Source: Bacillus cytotoxicus (GTDB lineage Bacteria > Bacillota > Bacilli > Bacillales > Bacillaceae_G). Taken from it: a stretch of DNA of 64,000 nucleotides. Below the pieces are notes generated by a model that searched no databases, was not told the origin of the DNA, and was given only the letters and a program-made list of their open reading frames with translations. The position numbers and the translations under genes are program-made. Within the stretch, counting starts at the first letter, position 1, and every line of letters begins with the position of its first letter. Of this stretch, positions 44,910-54,073 are shown in pieces. The DNA lies in assembly GCF_023715645.1 (NCBI RefSeq), contig NZ_JAMBOP010000008.1:80988-144987 (forward strand), in the 5' to 3' direction.

Positions 44910-46172
44910 ATGAAGAAGAAAGCGTTATCTTTATTAACAGTTTCAGCTTTGACAATCGGAATGTTATCCGCGTGTGGTCCGAAAGATTCAGGGAAAAAAG
45001 AAGCGAGCAAGGAGAAGAAAGATTATGATCTTCTTGTTTGGGAAGATCAGAAAAAAGGTGTTGGTTTAGATCCAGCCGTAAAAAGTTTTGAAAAGAAATA
45101 TAATGTAAAAGTAAAAGTTGTAGAAGTTCAGATGACGAAACAAGAGGAAAAACTTCGACTTGACGGTCCAGCGGGCACAGGGCCAGATGTTGTAACATTG
45201 CCACATGATCACATTGGGAATGCAGCAACAGAAGGACTGCTTTCTGAAATAAAAGTAGATGATTCTGTTAAGAGTAAGTTTACTGATTTATCATTAAAAG
45301 CACAAACATATGATGGAAAACTATATGGTTTACCGAAGGCTATTGAAACACCTGTATTCATTTACAATAAAAAATTAATGCCAAAAGCACCAGAAACGAT
45401 GGATGAACTATTTAATTTTTCAAAAGGGTTTACGAAAGACGGGAAATATGGATTTTTAGCATTAGGAGATAACTTCTATTTTGCGAATGCATTTATGTCT
45501 GGTATGGGCGGCTATATATTTGGTGAGAAAGATGGTAAACCAAACCCAGCAGATATTGGTTTAAACAATAGCGGTGCAGTACAAGGTGCAGAATATATTC
45601 AAAAATGGTATAAAGAAAAACTATTTCCAGAAGGAATTATCGGTGAGTCCGGTGGATCAGCAGCAGATGGATTATTTAATGAAGGAAAAGCAGCATCTAT
45701 TATGAACGGTCCATGGGCAATTCAAGCGATTGAAAAAGCAAAAATTGACTATGGTGTAGCTCCAATGCCAAAATTACCGAATGGTCAACCGATGAAGACA
45801 TTTGTTGGTGTAAAAGGCTGGCATGTAACTAGCTTCTCAAAAAATAAGGATTTAGCAGCAAAATTTACTGAATGGGTAACAAATGAAGAAAATGCAAAAA
45901 TTCGTTTTGAAAAAACAAAAGAAATTGCTCCAGTGAAATCAGTAATGGAAGATCCAGTTATTAAAGATAACGAAGTTGCAAAAGCAGTCGTAGCACAAGC
46001 AGAAAATAGTATTCCAATGCCGAACATTCCAGAAATGCAAGAAGTTTGGAAGCCAGCTGGTGATGCATTGCAATTAGTTGTAACAAACAAACAAGCTCCA
46101 AAAGCGGCACTTGATGGAGCTGTGAAACAAATTAAAGGAAACATTGAAACAAATCATAGTAAGAAAAAATAA
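44910..46172 (+). CDS. mdxE: Maltodextrin-binding lipoprotein MdxE
   Basis: The extracellular solute-binding protein of the maltodextrin importer. The 420-residue protein has a lipoprotein signal with lipobox LSACG (Cys near 22) and a Lys-rich linker. A MalE-like two-lobe domain follows, with GPDVVTLPHDHIGNAA, KAIETPVFIYNK and GPWAIQAIEKAKIDYGVAPMP (read in parts). GGGAGG precedes the ATG. A hairpin between it and mdxF would allow more binding protein than permease. Confidence 0.93.
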   Translation: MKKKALSLLTVSALTIGMLSACGPKDSGKKEASKEKKDYDLLVWEDQKKGVGLDPAVKSFEKKYNVKVKVVEVQMTKQEEKLRLDGPAGTGPDVVTLPHDHIGNAATEGLLSEIKVDDSVKSKFTDLSLKAQTYDGKLYGLPKAIETPVFIYNKKLMPKAPETMDELFNFSKGFTKDGKYGFLALGDNFYFANAFMSGMGGYIFGEKDGKPNPADIGLNNSGAVQGAEYIQKWYKEKLFPEGIIGESGGSAADGLFNEGKAASIMNGPWAIQAIEKAKIDYGVAPMPKLPNGQPMKTFVGVKGWHVTSFSKNKDLAAKFTEWVTNEENAKIRFEKTKEIAPVKSVMEDPVIKDNEVAKAVVAQAENSIPMPNIPEMQEVWKPAGDALQLVVTNKQAPKAALDGAVKQIKGNIETNHSKKK

Positions 46173-46177
46173 TATAG

Positions 46178-46211
46178 AAATTGTGTCTCTTATTTAAAAG
46201 AGACACAATTT
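46178..46211 (+). terminator. Intercistronic hairpin after mdxE
   Basis: AAATTGTGTCTCT-tatttaa-AAGAGACACAATTT. Likely a partial terminator or messenger-stabilising stem. Confidence 0.75.
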
Positions 46212-46250
46212 CTCCTCCTTCCAAGGGGAAGAAAAAAAGGGGGAAGAACC

Positions 46251-47552
46251 ATGCAGACATCCTTTGAACCAGCTCATGTAGGAAACAGTTCAAAACACCG
46301 AAAGACAGCGGCGACGTTGTCGATTATTCCTGGCATTGGTCAACTATACAATAAACAATATGTAAAGGGTATTATTTTTCTAGTATTAACTTGTTCGTTC
46401 TTTGTGGCATTTGCAGACATGTTAAATATTGGGTTGTGGGGAATTGTAACGCTCGGTACAGAAGTTCCTCGTGATCACTCTATCTTTCTATTAGTAAAAG
46501 GTATTATAGCGCTTATCGTGATCGCATTTGGAATAGGTATATATGCTTTTAACATATATGATGCGTATCAAAATGGGAAAAAGCGTGATGAAGGAATACC
46601 GTTACACTCTGTAAAAGAGCAGTACCATCATTTATTAGACCAAGGTTTTCCATATATGATGGTTTCGCCAGGATTTCTGTTATTAATCTTTGTTGTTGTA
46701 CTTCCAATTATTTTCGTTATATTAATTGCATTTACAAACTATGACTTATATCATTCTCCTCCTGCAAAACTTGTAGATTGGGTCGGTTTTAAAAATTTCA
46801 TTGATATTTTCACATTACCAATGTGGCGAAAGACGTTTGTAAGTGTATTTTCTTGGACAATCATTTGGACGTTTTTGGCAACGACATTGCAAGTGGCGCT
46901 TGGGGTTTTCTTGGCAATTTTAGTGAATCAAAAAGAAATAAAAGGGAAAGCGGTAATTCGTACAATCTTTATTTTACCTTGGGCTGTTCCAGCATTCGTA
47001 TCTATTCTTGTATTTGCTGGTATGTTTAATGAATCATTTGGAGCGATTAACAATCAAGTGTTAGCCCTATTTGGAATTAAAGAAATTGCCTGGATGACAG
47101 ATCCATTTTGGACGAAAGTCGCTTTAATTTTCATTCAAACATGGCTCGGTTTTCCGTTTATCTTTGCGATGACGACAGGTATACTGCAATCGATTCCAAA
47201 TGAATTGTATGAAGCTGCTACGGTAGATGGTGCGACAGCTTGGCAACAATTTCGTAAAATTACTTTACCGCTCGTTTTATATGCGACTGCTCCTATTTTA
47301 ATTACGCAATATACGTTCAACTTTAACAATTTCAGTATTATTTATCTGTTTAATGACGGTGGCCCAGCTGTAGCAGGGCAAAATGCGGGCGGAACAGATA
47401 TTTTAATTTCTTGGATTTATAAGTTGACGATGACATCTTCTCAATATGGGAAAGCAGCAGCACTTACAATGATTTTATCGGTAATTGTTATTTCAGTTGC
47501 CTTATGGCAATTTAAAAGAACAAAATCATTCCAAGAAGAGGATATGATGTAA
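46251..47552 (+). CDS. mdxF: Maltodextrin ABC permease MdxF
   Basis: The MalF-like membrane subunit. The 433-residue protein has an extended N-terminal region with about three helices before the core permease. The EAA loop, NELYEAATVDGATAWQQFRKITLPL, docks on MsmX. AAGGGGGAAG precedes the ATG, and the stop abuts mdxG directly (TAAATG). About eight membrane helices in total. Confidence 0.93.
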   Translation: MQTSFEPAHVGNSSKHRKTAATLSIIPGIGQLYNKQYVKGIIFLVLTCSFFVAFADMLNIGLWGIVTLGTEVPRDHSIFLLVKGIIALIVIAFGIGIYAFNIYDAYQNGKKRDEGIPLHSVKEQYHHLLDQGFPYMMVSPGFLLLIFVVVLPIIFVILIAFTNYDLYHSPPAKLVDWVGFKNFIDIFTLPMWRKTFVSVFSWTIIWTFLATTLQVALGVFLAILVNQKEIKGKAVIRTIFILPWAVPAFVSILVFAGMFNESFGAINNQVLALFGIKEIAWMTDPFWTKVALIFIQTWLGFPFIFAMTTGILQSIPNELYEAATVDGATAWQQFRKITLPLVLYATAPILITQYTFNFNNFSIIYLFNDGGPAVAGQNAGGTDILISWIYKLTMTSSQYGKAAALTMILSVIVISVALWQFKRTKSFQEEDMM

Positions 47553-48395
47553 ATGAACATAAAACGACAGAAGATATTACGTCTTTCATTAAGTTATTTT
47601 GTAATTTTCATGATGTGTGTAATTATTTTCTATCCATTATTATGGATTATAGGATCATCGTTTAACCCAGGAGATAGTCTCTCTGGATCAAGTATAATTC
47701 CTAAAAATGCAACGCTGGACCATTACAAAAAACTATTTGATCTCTCGCAAAGTAATTATTTACTTTGGTATAAAAATACGTTGAAAGTTAGTGTTTTGAC
47801 AATGATTTTCTCTGTATTGTCAATTAGTTTTACAGCATATGCATTTTCGAGATATCGTTTTGTGGGAAGGAAGAATGGGTTACTAACATTTTTAATTCTC
47901 CAAATGATTCCAAACTTTTCAGCGTTAATTGCATTGTATAGTCTAGCGCAGCTGACTGGATTAATGGATACACATCTAGCGTTGATTTTAATTTATGTTG
48001 GCGGTGCAATTCCGATGAATACGTGGCTCATGAAAGGGTACTTTGATACGATTCCAAAAGAATTAGACGAATCAGCTCGTATGGATGGGGCAGGGCATTT
48101 TCGGATTTTTTGGCAAATTATTATGCCGTTAGCAAAACCAATTGTTGCGGTTGTAGCGTTATTCACTTTTATTGGTCCATTTACTGATTTTATTTTAGCA
48201 AGTATCATTTTACGTACACCAGAAAATTATACATTAGCTGTTGGATTATATGAAATGGTAGCGAAAAAATTCGGTAATGAATTTACAACATTTGCAGCAG
48301 GATCGGTATTAATTGCGATACCAATTTCAATTTTGTTCTTATCTTTGCAAAAATATTTTGTTTCTGGTTTAACAGCTGGAGGAACGAAGGGATAA
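47553..48395 (+). CDS. mdxG: Maltodextrin ABC permease MdxG
   Basis: The MalG-like membrane subunit, 280 residues with six helices. The EAA loop is KELDESARMDGAGHFRIFWQ, followed by IIMPLAKP. The C-terminus ends with FVSGLTAGGTKG, a MalG hallmark reaching the ATPase interface. It starts at the base after the mdxF stop and is the last gene of the operon. Confidence 0.94.
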   Translation: MNIKRQKILRLSLSYFVIFMMCVIIFYPLLWIIGSSFNPGDSLSGSSIIPKNATLDHYKKLFDLSQSNYLLWYKNTLKVSVLTMIFSVLSISFTAYAFSRYRFVGRKNGLLTFLILQMIPNFSALIALYSLAQLTGLMDTHLALILIYVGGAIPMNTWLMKGYFDTIPKELDESARMDGAGHFRIFWQIIMPLAKPIVAVVALFTFIGPFTDFILASIILRTPENYTLAVGLYEMVAKKFGNEFTTFAAGSVLIAIPISILFLSLQKYFVSGLTAGGTKG

Positions 48396-48427
48396 ATGGG
48401 ACGATATTTCCCATTTATCTTTTTTTA
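48391..48427 (+). terminator. Terminator of mdxEFG
   Basis: GATAAATGGG-acgatattt-CCCATTTATC followed by seven T, overlapping the stop codon. Confidence 0.87.
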
Positions 48428-48439
48428 TCCCGCTATTTG

Positions 48440-48705
48440 TGGGCAGTAAGACCCCCACCTCAAAATTGAGAGAGAATCGCTGTCCAGCTTCAGTGGCTAG
48501 AATGTTCGGTGGCTTCGCTTCTTCCTGCGAGGTAAAAAACACCTCTACGTCAGAAGCTCCATCCCCCTCACATTCTGAACGAGCCACTTCCGCTTTTCTA
48601 AAGAAGATAGGTGGGTATAACTGCCCGTAAAAGCCCGATTGGTTAGGGCTGATAATCAGCGGGGGATGAAGAAAACCCCCACTGATTAAAGTTTCACTTT
48701 ATCGA
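48440..48705. repeat. Non-coding mobile-element relic with nested hairpins
   Basis: Starts near AAGACCCCCACCTC and ends near CAGTGGGGGTTT read on the other strand. Inside, AGTGGCTAGAATGTTCGG and CATTCTGAACGAGCCACT form an inverted pair. AGCCCGATTGGTTAGGGCT and AATCAG-cggggg...ccccca-CTGATT form two hairpins near the right end. The right part resembles the structured ends of IS200/IS605-type elements, but no transposase remains. A 50-base piece recurs at 54905-54957. Confidence 0.6.
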
Positions 48706-48819
48706 AGAATCAATGTAGAAAGTATAGGAACAAAGAAAAATTCAAAAAAATAGTATATGGTATAGGAAAATAATCATCTATCCTTTACAATACATGAAGA
48801 GGGAAAATATAGAGTGACA

Positions 48820-48920
48820 GTGAAGAAACATAAAAACCTCCTTTTTTAGGGGAGGACGAGAGCGTCTGGTCGCGCATAGTAGCAATCTATGTGTTAAAAA
48901 ATCAAAATGGATTTATATAG
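48820..48920 (+). repeat. bcr-like interspersed repeat (copy 13, internally deleted)
   Basis: Left and core AGGACGAGAGCGTCTGGTCGC are joined directly to the right end AAAATGGATTTATATAG. With the relic upstream it explains the 648-base gap before malR. Confidence 0.78.
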
Positions 48921-49043
48921 AATGTCTATTTTATTCGTTTTCTCTGAATCTTGAGGTGGAGACCATACTGCGTGCGAATACGCAATGAAAAGTAGAAGTA
49001 ACTTGTATATATGTAAAGTTAAAAAGGAGAGGGGGACAAATTT

Positions 49044-50072
49044 ATGACAGTTACAATTAAAGATGTAGCAAAAAAAGCAAATGTTGCTCCTTCTACGGTT
49101 TCACGTGTAATTGCTGATAATCCGAGCATTAGTGAGAAAACAAAGCGACGTGTTCGCAAAGTAATGGCTGAATTAGGCTATCACCCGAATTTAAATGCGC
49201 GTAGTCTTGCAAATCAAACAACAAAAACGATTGGACTCGTTATGCCGAGCTCTGCGAGTAAGGCCTTTCAAAATCCATTTTTTCCAGAAGTAATTCGAGG
49301 AATCAGCTCGTTTGCACATGGAGAAGAATATTCAATGTATATGTCAACTGGAGAAACGGAAGACGAGATTTTTAACGGTGTTGTGAAGATGGTACAAGGA
49401 AGACAAATTGGTGGTATTATTCTTTTATATTCTCGTATGAATGACCGTATTTTAGAATACTTACATGAACAAAATTTCCCATTTGTTCTTATAGGTAAGC
49501 CATACGAGCGAAAAGAAGAGATTACATATATTGATAATGATAACTATACGGCGGCTCGAGAAGTAACGGAATATTTAATTTCACTTGGGCATGACCGAAT
49601 TGCTTTTATTGGTGGGGATTCAGATTTACTCGTTACGAAAGATCGCCTTGCTGGAATGACAGATGCATTAAAATTGGCTGATATTTCTCTGCCAGCTGAG
49701 TATATTTTAAATCTTGAGTTTTTACGAGAAAGTGGTCAAAAAGCAGTAGAAAAACTTATGACACTTAGTGAACAGCCAACAGCTATTATCGCGACGGATG
49801 ATTTAATTGCATTAGGTGTATTAAGTGCTTTATCAGAAAAGGGAATCTCCGTACCGAAAGATATTTCGATTGTTAGCTTTAATAATGTATTATTATCTGA
49901 AATGGCAAATCCACCATTAACAACGATAGATGTAAATATATACCAACTCGGCTACGAAGCAGCTAGATATTTAGTCGATAAAGTTGAACATTGTGAAGTT
50001 TCACCAAAGTGTATCATTATTCCTCATAAATTGGTGAAACGTCAAACTTGTAGTGAAAATGAAAAAAACTAA
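49044..50072 (+). CDS. malR: LacI-family maltose regulator MalR
   Basis: A 342-residue repressor with an N-terminal LacI HTH (TIKDVAKKANVAPSTVSRVI, residues ~3-22), a hinge (YHPNLNARSLANQ) and a periplasmic-binding-like effector domain. It probably controls the msmX, malL and mdxE operators seen upstream, all of which carry the LacI-type AACGTT centre. AAAAAGGAGAGG precedes the ATG. It forms its own transcription unit after the mdx operon. Confidence 0.92.
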   Translation: MTVTIKDVAKKANVAPSTVSRVIADNPSISEKTKRRVRKVMAELGYHPNLNARSLANQTTKTIGLVMPSSASKAFQNPFFPEVIRGISSFAHGEEYSMYMSTGETEDEIFNGVVKMVQGRQIGGIILLYSRMNDRILEYLHEQNFPFVLIGKPYERKEEITYIDNDNYTAAREVTEYLISLGHDRIAFIGGDSDLLVTKDRLAGMTDALKLADISLPAEYILNLEFLRESGQKAVEKLMTLSEQPTAIIATDDLIALGVLSALSEKGISVPKDISIVSFNNVLLSEMANPPLTTIDVNIYQLGYEAARYLVDKVEHCEVSPKCIIIPHKLVKRQTCSENEKN

Positions 50073-50099
50073 GAGAAGAATTTTCTCTTAGTTTTTTTG
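50062..50099. terminator. Bidirectional terminator between malR and patA
   Basis: AAAAAAACTAAGAGAA-gaa-TTTTCTCTTAGTTTTTTT. Confidence 0.86.
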
Positions 50100-51245
50100 T
50101 TGTATAAATGTTTCTAAACGGTCACAGCCTGTCTTTAGCATTTCCATACTATAAGCATATGAAATACGAATGTACCCTTCACCATATTCAGAAAATGCGG
50201 AGCCTGGAACAACAGCAAGTTTAGCTTCTTTCACAAGTTCCATTGCAAAATCAAAAGAAGATGAAGAGAAATCACCGATATAAGGGAAGAGATAAAATGC
50301 TCCTGTCGGTTTTTCTACAGGTAATCCCATTTGTACAAGACGGTTATATACATAATCAAGGCGCTTTTTGTATTGATGACGCATCATACGGGGAGCGTCT
50401 TTTGCTGCTGTTAACGCTTCAATTGCCGCATATTGGGCAACTGAAGTTGCACATGTAACATTATATTGATGAACTTTTAAGATTTGACTTGCCAAAAAGT
50501 TTGGTGCAAATAAAAAACCAATGCGCCATCCTGTCATAGAATGAGATTTTGATAAACCGTTAATGACAATTGTTTTATTGCGCATCTCCGGGAAATTTGC
50601 AATTGAAATATGTTTATGCTCATATACAAGTTCACTGTAAATTTCATCGGAAAGAATAAAAATATCTTTATTCTTTAATACTGCTACAATTTCTTCGAGT
50701 TCTTCTTTGCATAACGTTACACCAGTTGGATTTGATGGATATGGTAGTACGATGCAACGTGTTTTGTCTGTAATTGCTTCTTCAAGTGCTTTTGCAGTTA
50801 AGCGAAAGCCAGTTTTACGAACATCTACAAAAACTGGCTTTGCACCGCACAGGCGAATAATAGGTTCATACCCTGGGTAAACAGGCGCTGGTAAAATTAC
50901 TTCTGTTCCTTCTTCCAAAATTGTACGAAAGGCAATATCGATTGCTTCACTTGCTCCAATAGTGACAATTGTTTCATTCTCAGGAGAATATGTTAAATCA
51001 TAGCGTTCTTTTAAAAAGTCACATGCGGCTTGACGAAGCGGTAATAAGCCAGCATTATGTGTATAACTTGTAAAATTTTCTACAATGGCCCGTTTAGCGG
51101 CCTCTTTCACTAAAGAAGGCGTTGGAAAATCAGGTTGTCCAATTGTAAGTGAAATAAGATCGTCATAATTTTGAATCATGTTAGAAAATTGACGAATTCC
51201 AGATATTTGAATGTCCTTTATACGAGGGTTAATAAATTGTTCCAT
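50088..51245 (-). CDS. patA: Aminotransferase A (class I/II, PLP-dependent)
   Basis: A 385-residue cytosolic aminotransferase. The PLP lysine is in NGLSKSHSMTGWRIGF, the aromatic stacking and Asp/Tyr region in PAPVYPGYEP and ILSDEIYSELVY, and the carboxylate-binding Arg in YIRISYAYS. B. subtilis PatA acts on lysine, acetyl-diaminopimelate and related amino acids. In species with methionine salvage a similar enzyme (MtnE) is needed, but this gene is not beside the mtn relic. GAAGGGAGAC precedes the ATG. Confidence 0.88.
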   Translation of the reverse strand: MEQFINPRIKDIQISGIRQFSNMIQNYDDLISLTIGQPDFPTPSLVKEAAKRAIVENFTSYTHNAGLLPLRQAACDFLKERYDLTYSPENETIVTIGASEAIDIAFRTILEEGTEVILPAPVYPGYEPIIRLCGAKPVFVDVRKTGFRLTAKALEEAITDKTRCIVLPYPSNPTGVTLCKEELEEIVAVLKNKDIFILSDEIYSELVYEHKHISIANFPEMRNKTIVINGLSKSHSMTGWRIGFLFAPNFLASQILKVHQYNVTCATSVAQYAAIEALTAAKDAPRMMRHQYKKRLDYVYNRLVQMGLPVEKPTGAFYLFPYIGDFSSSSFDFAMELVKEAKLAVVPGSAFSEYGEGYIRISYAYSMEMLKTGCDRLETFIQQKN

Positions 51246-51328
51246 TTTGTCTCCCTTTCTTCCGTTGCAAAATTTATTTTATTTTATCATATTTATCATA
51301 CAATCGCTTTGAAAAGCTACAAACAAAA

Positions 51329-51351
51329 AAAGGCCGCTAAAGCGACCTTTT
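51329..51351 (-). terminator. Terminator of 66-residue gene
   Basis: Minus-strand AAAGGTCGCT-tt-AGCGGCCTTT with one G.T pair, followed by a T run. Confidence 0.7.
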
Positions 51352-51353
51352 GT

Positions 51354-51554
51354 TTAATAACCGTATTCCCAATCGATTTCGTCTTCACTCCAAAGAACAG
51401 AAGAAACTTTTCCTAAATGCACTACCGAGTTGTTTACAGAGCATATACAATTATTTGTACCTGTTCTTCCTTGTAATTCTTCGTACACTGATTTCTCAAT
51501 ATTTTCCAACACAACAAGGTTTTCTTCGTTTAATACGAGTGCAGTTCCAGTCAT
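51354..51554 (-). CDS. Small acidic protein, 66 residues, unknown
   Basis: Begins MTGTALVLNEENLVVLENIE and ends WSEDEIDWEYGY; two cysteines in NNCICSVNN. GGAGGAAG lies before ATG 51554, and this start is preferred to a longer upstream frame without a ribosome site. No family recognised. Confidence 0.62.
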   Translation of the reverse strand: MTGTALVLNEENLVVLENIEKSVYEELQGRTGTNNCICSVNNSVVHLGKVSSVLWSEDEIDWEYGY

Positions 51555-51769
51555 TTTATCTTCCTCCAATCGATTTCTAATCCTGTATTTATTGTATATG
51601 GCATCAAGGGAATTTGATACATGCTTTACATTCATTTCGAAAAGTTGTAACAGTTGTGAAGTAATCTTCACAAATTATTTACGAAAATGTTTGGAATAAT
51701 CAAAAAATAGAAACAAAATTGTCAATAAAATGATATAATCATATCAAAATGAATATAGGGGATGAGGGG

Positions 51770-53050
51770 ATGGGACTTATCCGTGATTTAATGATTCAAA
51801 TTGCTATTATCATTTTGCCGATGTTTTTGTATGAAGCAATTCGTTTAAATCGTTATCAAAGTATGAATCAAAAGCCCAATCGCTATTTTATTGTATTATT
51901 ATCAACAATTACGCTTATCCTTTCGATGACATATCCGATTTGTGTTTGGGAAACTTGCAATTATGATTTTCATCAAATTTCAATTATTAGCGCATTTTTG
52001 TATGGTGGCATAGTTGGTATTATTCCAGCTATAATCGCTATCTTATACGATGGATTTCTCAATGGGTTAAGTTGGTTACGTGTACTAGAAGTTATTTTTA
52101 TTTCTGTCATTCCTTTTTTATTGTCTAAAAAGTGGAGTGCATTTTCGAAACAGAAAAAAATTGTTTTATCTTTTATGTTGGCATCTTTTTATACTCTTGT
52201 TTCTTTAGGATTTGAAATATTTGATTTGTTGTTTGGGAAGGGATTTACATCAATGGTATCTTATTCATATAGCGAATACATATTTGCTTCATTCATTATG
52301 ATCATGACGATGACCTTCCAAGTTTATTTAACAGAGTATTTATATGAAAATGCAATGTTACGAACAGAAATGCAAAAGTCTGAGAAATTAAATATTGTTA
52401 GCGAGTTAGCAGCGAGCGTAGCTCATGAAGTTCGGAATCCACTGACAGTTGTACGCGGGTTTATTCAATTACTAGAAAGTACAGAAGATGTGAGAAATAA
52501 AGAATACATGCATCTTGTTTTAGCTGAATTAGACCGGGCAGAACAAATTATTTCAGACTATCTAAATCTAGCAAGGCCACAAATTGATAAGAAAGAACAT
52601 ATTTGTTTATCAGCGCAACTTATTGAAATGGCTACGTTAATGTCTTCATTTGCTGCAATGAGGGGCGTATATTTACAAGTTGAAATTGCAGAAAATTTAT
52701 ATACGATAGGTGATAAAACAAAATTAAAACAAGCAATTATGAATGTCGTGAAGAATGGGATTGAAGCAATTCAAGAAAATAAAGGATACTTAAAGGTAAC
52801 TGCATGGCAAAAAGATGAATCTATCGTTATTCGTGTGAAAGATAGTGGTGTTGGTATGACGAAAGAGCAACTTACAAGACTTGGACAACCGTATTATTCA
52901 TTGAAAGAGAAAGGGACAGGGCTTGGATTAATGGTTACATTTAGTATTTTGCAAGCTCATAATGGTACACTGGTATATAAAAGTGAAATAGGAAAAGGTA
53001 CGGAAGCGATTATTACATTACCAGATGCAAAGCAAAACATAAATACATAA
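51770..53050 (+). CDS. Membrane sensor histidine kinase, sporulation-kinase type
   Basis: A 426-residue kinase with about six N-terminal helices forming a 5TM-LYT-like sensor (residues ~1-185; IGIIPAIIAILYDGFLNGL). The dimerisation domain holds the phosphorylated His in ASVAHEVRNPLTVVRGF. The ATPase domain has the N-box MNVVKNGIEAIQEN, the G1 box DSGVGM and G2 GTGLGLMV. The HExRNP form and single-unit layout suggest a phosphorelay kinase feeding Spo0F, as for KinB/KinD-type kinases of the group. ATG 51770 fits AGGGGATGAGG; an ATG 21 bases earlier does not. Confidence 0.85.
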   Translation: MGLIRDLMIQIAIIILPMFLYEAIRLNRYQSMNQKPNRYFIVLLSTITLILSMTYPICVWETCNYDFHQISIISAFLYGGIVGIIPAIIAILYDGFLNGLSWLRVLEVIFISVIPFLLSKKWSAFSKQKKIVLSFMLASFYTLVSLGFEIFDLLFGKGFTSMVSYSYSEYIFASFIMIMTMTFQVYLTEYLYENAMLRTEMQKSEKLNIVSELAASVAHEVRNPLTVVRGFIQLLESTEDVRNKEYMHLVLAELDRAEQIISDYLNLARPQIDKKEHICLSAQLIEMATLMSSFAAMRGVYLQVEIAENLYTIGDKTKLKQAIMNVVKNGIEAIQENKGYLKVTAWQKDESIVIRVKDSGVGMTKEQLTRLGQPYYSLKEKGTGLGLMVTFSILQAHNGTLVYKSEIGKGTEAIITLPDAKQNINT

Positions 53051-53055
53051 AGATT

Positions 53056-53083
53056 AAAAGTTACCAATATATGGTAACTTTTA
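53056..53083. terminator. Bidirectional terminator after the kinase gene
   Basis: AAAAGTTACCA pairs with TGGTAACTTTT, just past the kinase stop and convergent with the coiled-coil gene. Confidence 0.82.
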
Positions 53084-53839
53084 TTTGTTGATTTCTCCTG
53101 TTTTTTCAGATTTAGAACGAACAAATAAACTTTTAAATGACCTAAAGAAACTTTGTTCTTGCGAAGCGGCAATTAACCGTTTTGTTTCTTGAATTTCTCG
53201 AATTACTTGCATGAGTTGCACATCACGATTACTTTCTTTATTATAAACTTGATTCATAAGTTTGTTCATTTTTTCTTCTTGTTTGGATTCCCGTTTATAC
53301 ATATGATTCATAAGTAGATCCATTTTTTCTTTTTGCAGCGCATCAGTGTCTGCTGCATGATCTACAAGATTTTGCAGCATTTCTTCTTGTTTTACCTCTT
53401 TTACATATACTTGTTGCATTAATTCATTTAGCTTTTCATCTTTTAACCGATTTTGTGTAATAAGGGTAGAATTTTGATGAATAATGGCTTCATTTAATTG
53501 CGCGAGCATATCTAATTTGTGCATGAATTCTTCAAATTTTTTACTTTGTTCATTTAGCTGCAGGTCGTTATTTTCTTTTACAATAGTAGGAGACTCTGCA
53601 GGAGATTCATCTTTTTTTAATATGAATGCGATCGTCTCCATAATATCTTCTTTCAATGTCTCGGCTCGCTCGTGAATCATTTTTAATATCCGAACATCAT
53701 CCATTTTATAAGTGCGAGATTGAGCCGTTTTATCAATAAAATAGCCATGTTGCTCTAAAAGTTTGCTATATTTACGAACTACATTTTTGGGGATTCCCGT
53801 TTTATTTGTGACATCTTTCGTTTTATATGTTCCATTCAT
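53081..53839 (-). CDS. MerR-like HTH protein with repeated coiled coil (DUF3967-like)
   Basis: A 252-residue protein. Residues 1-70 form a MerR-like winged helix (YKTKDVTNKTGIPKNVVRKY, then SRTYKMDDVRILKMI). From about 95 on it is a long coiled coil with three versions of a repeat: LMQQVYVKEVKQEEML, LMNHMYKRESKQEEKM and LMNQVYNKESNRDVQL. The C-terminus is basic (SFKSLFVRSKSEK). Such proteins in the B. cereus group are often plasmid- or phage-linked; DNA-binding is likely, function unknown. AGGGAGGAAAT precedes the ATG. Confidence 0.75.
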   Translation of the reverse strand: MNGTYKTKDVTNKTGIPKNVVRKYSKLLEQHGYFIDKTAQSRTYKMDDVRILKMIHERAETLKEDIMETIAFILKKDESPAESPTIVKENNDLQLNEQSKKFEEFMHKLDMLAQLNEAIIHQNSTLITQNRLKDEKLNELMQQVYVKEVKQEEMLQNLVDHAADTDALQKEKMDLLMNHMYKRESKQEEKMNKLMNQVYNKESNRDVQLMQVIREIQETKRLIAASQEQSFFRSFKSLFVRSKSEKTGEINK

Positions 53840-54073
53840 GACATTTCCTCCCTAAAAAGCATCATGTATACCAATTCCATTTCTTGTTTTGTACTTCCTT
53901 TGAAAAAAAATGTCGGAAGGTTTAAAGTTTTCTACATGATTAGTGAAATGCTGCATGAAACAGCATGTTTTTGATGGAAAAGAAGATAGGAATATAGAAT
54001 AATGTCTGAAAATATAAGAATATGAAATTTGTTGTGAAATAATATTTTATCTTGTATGAAAGGAGTGAAGAGG

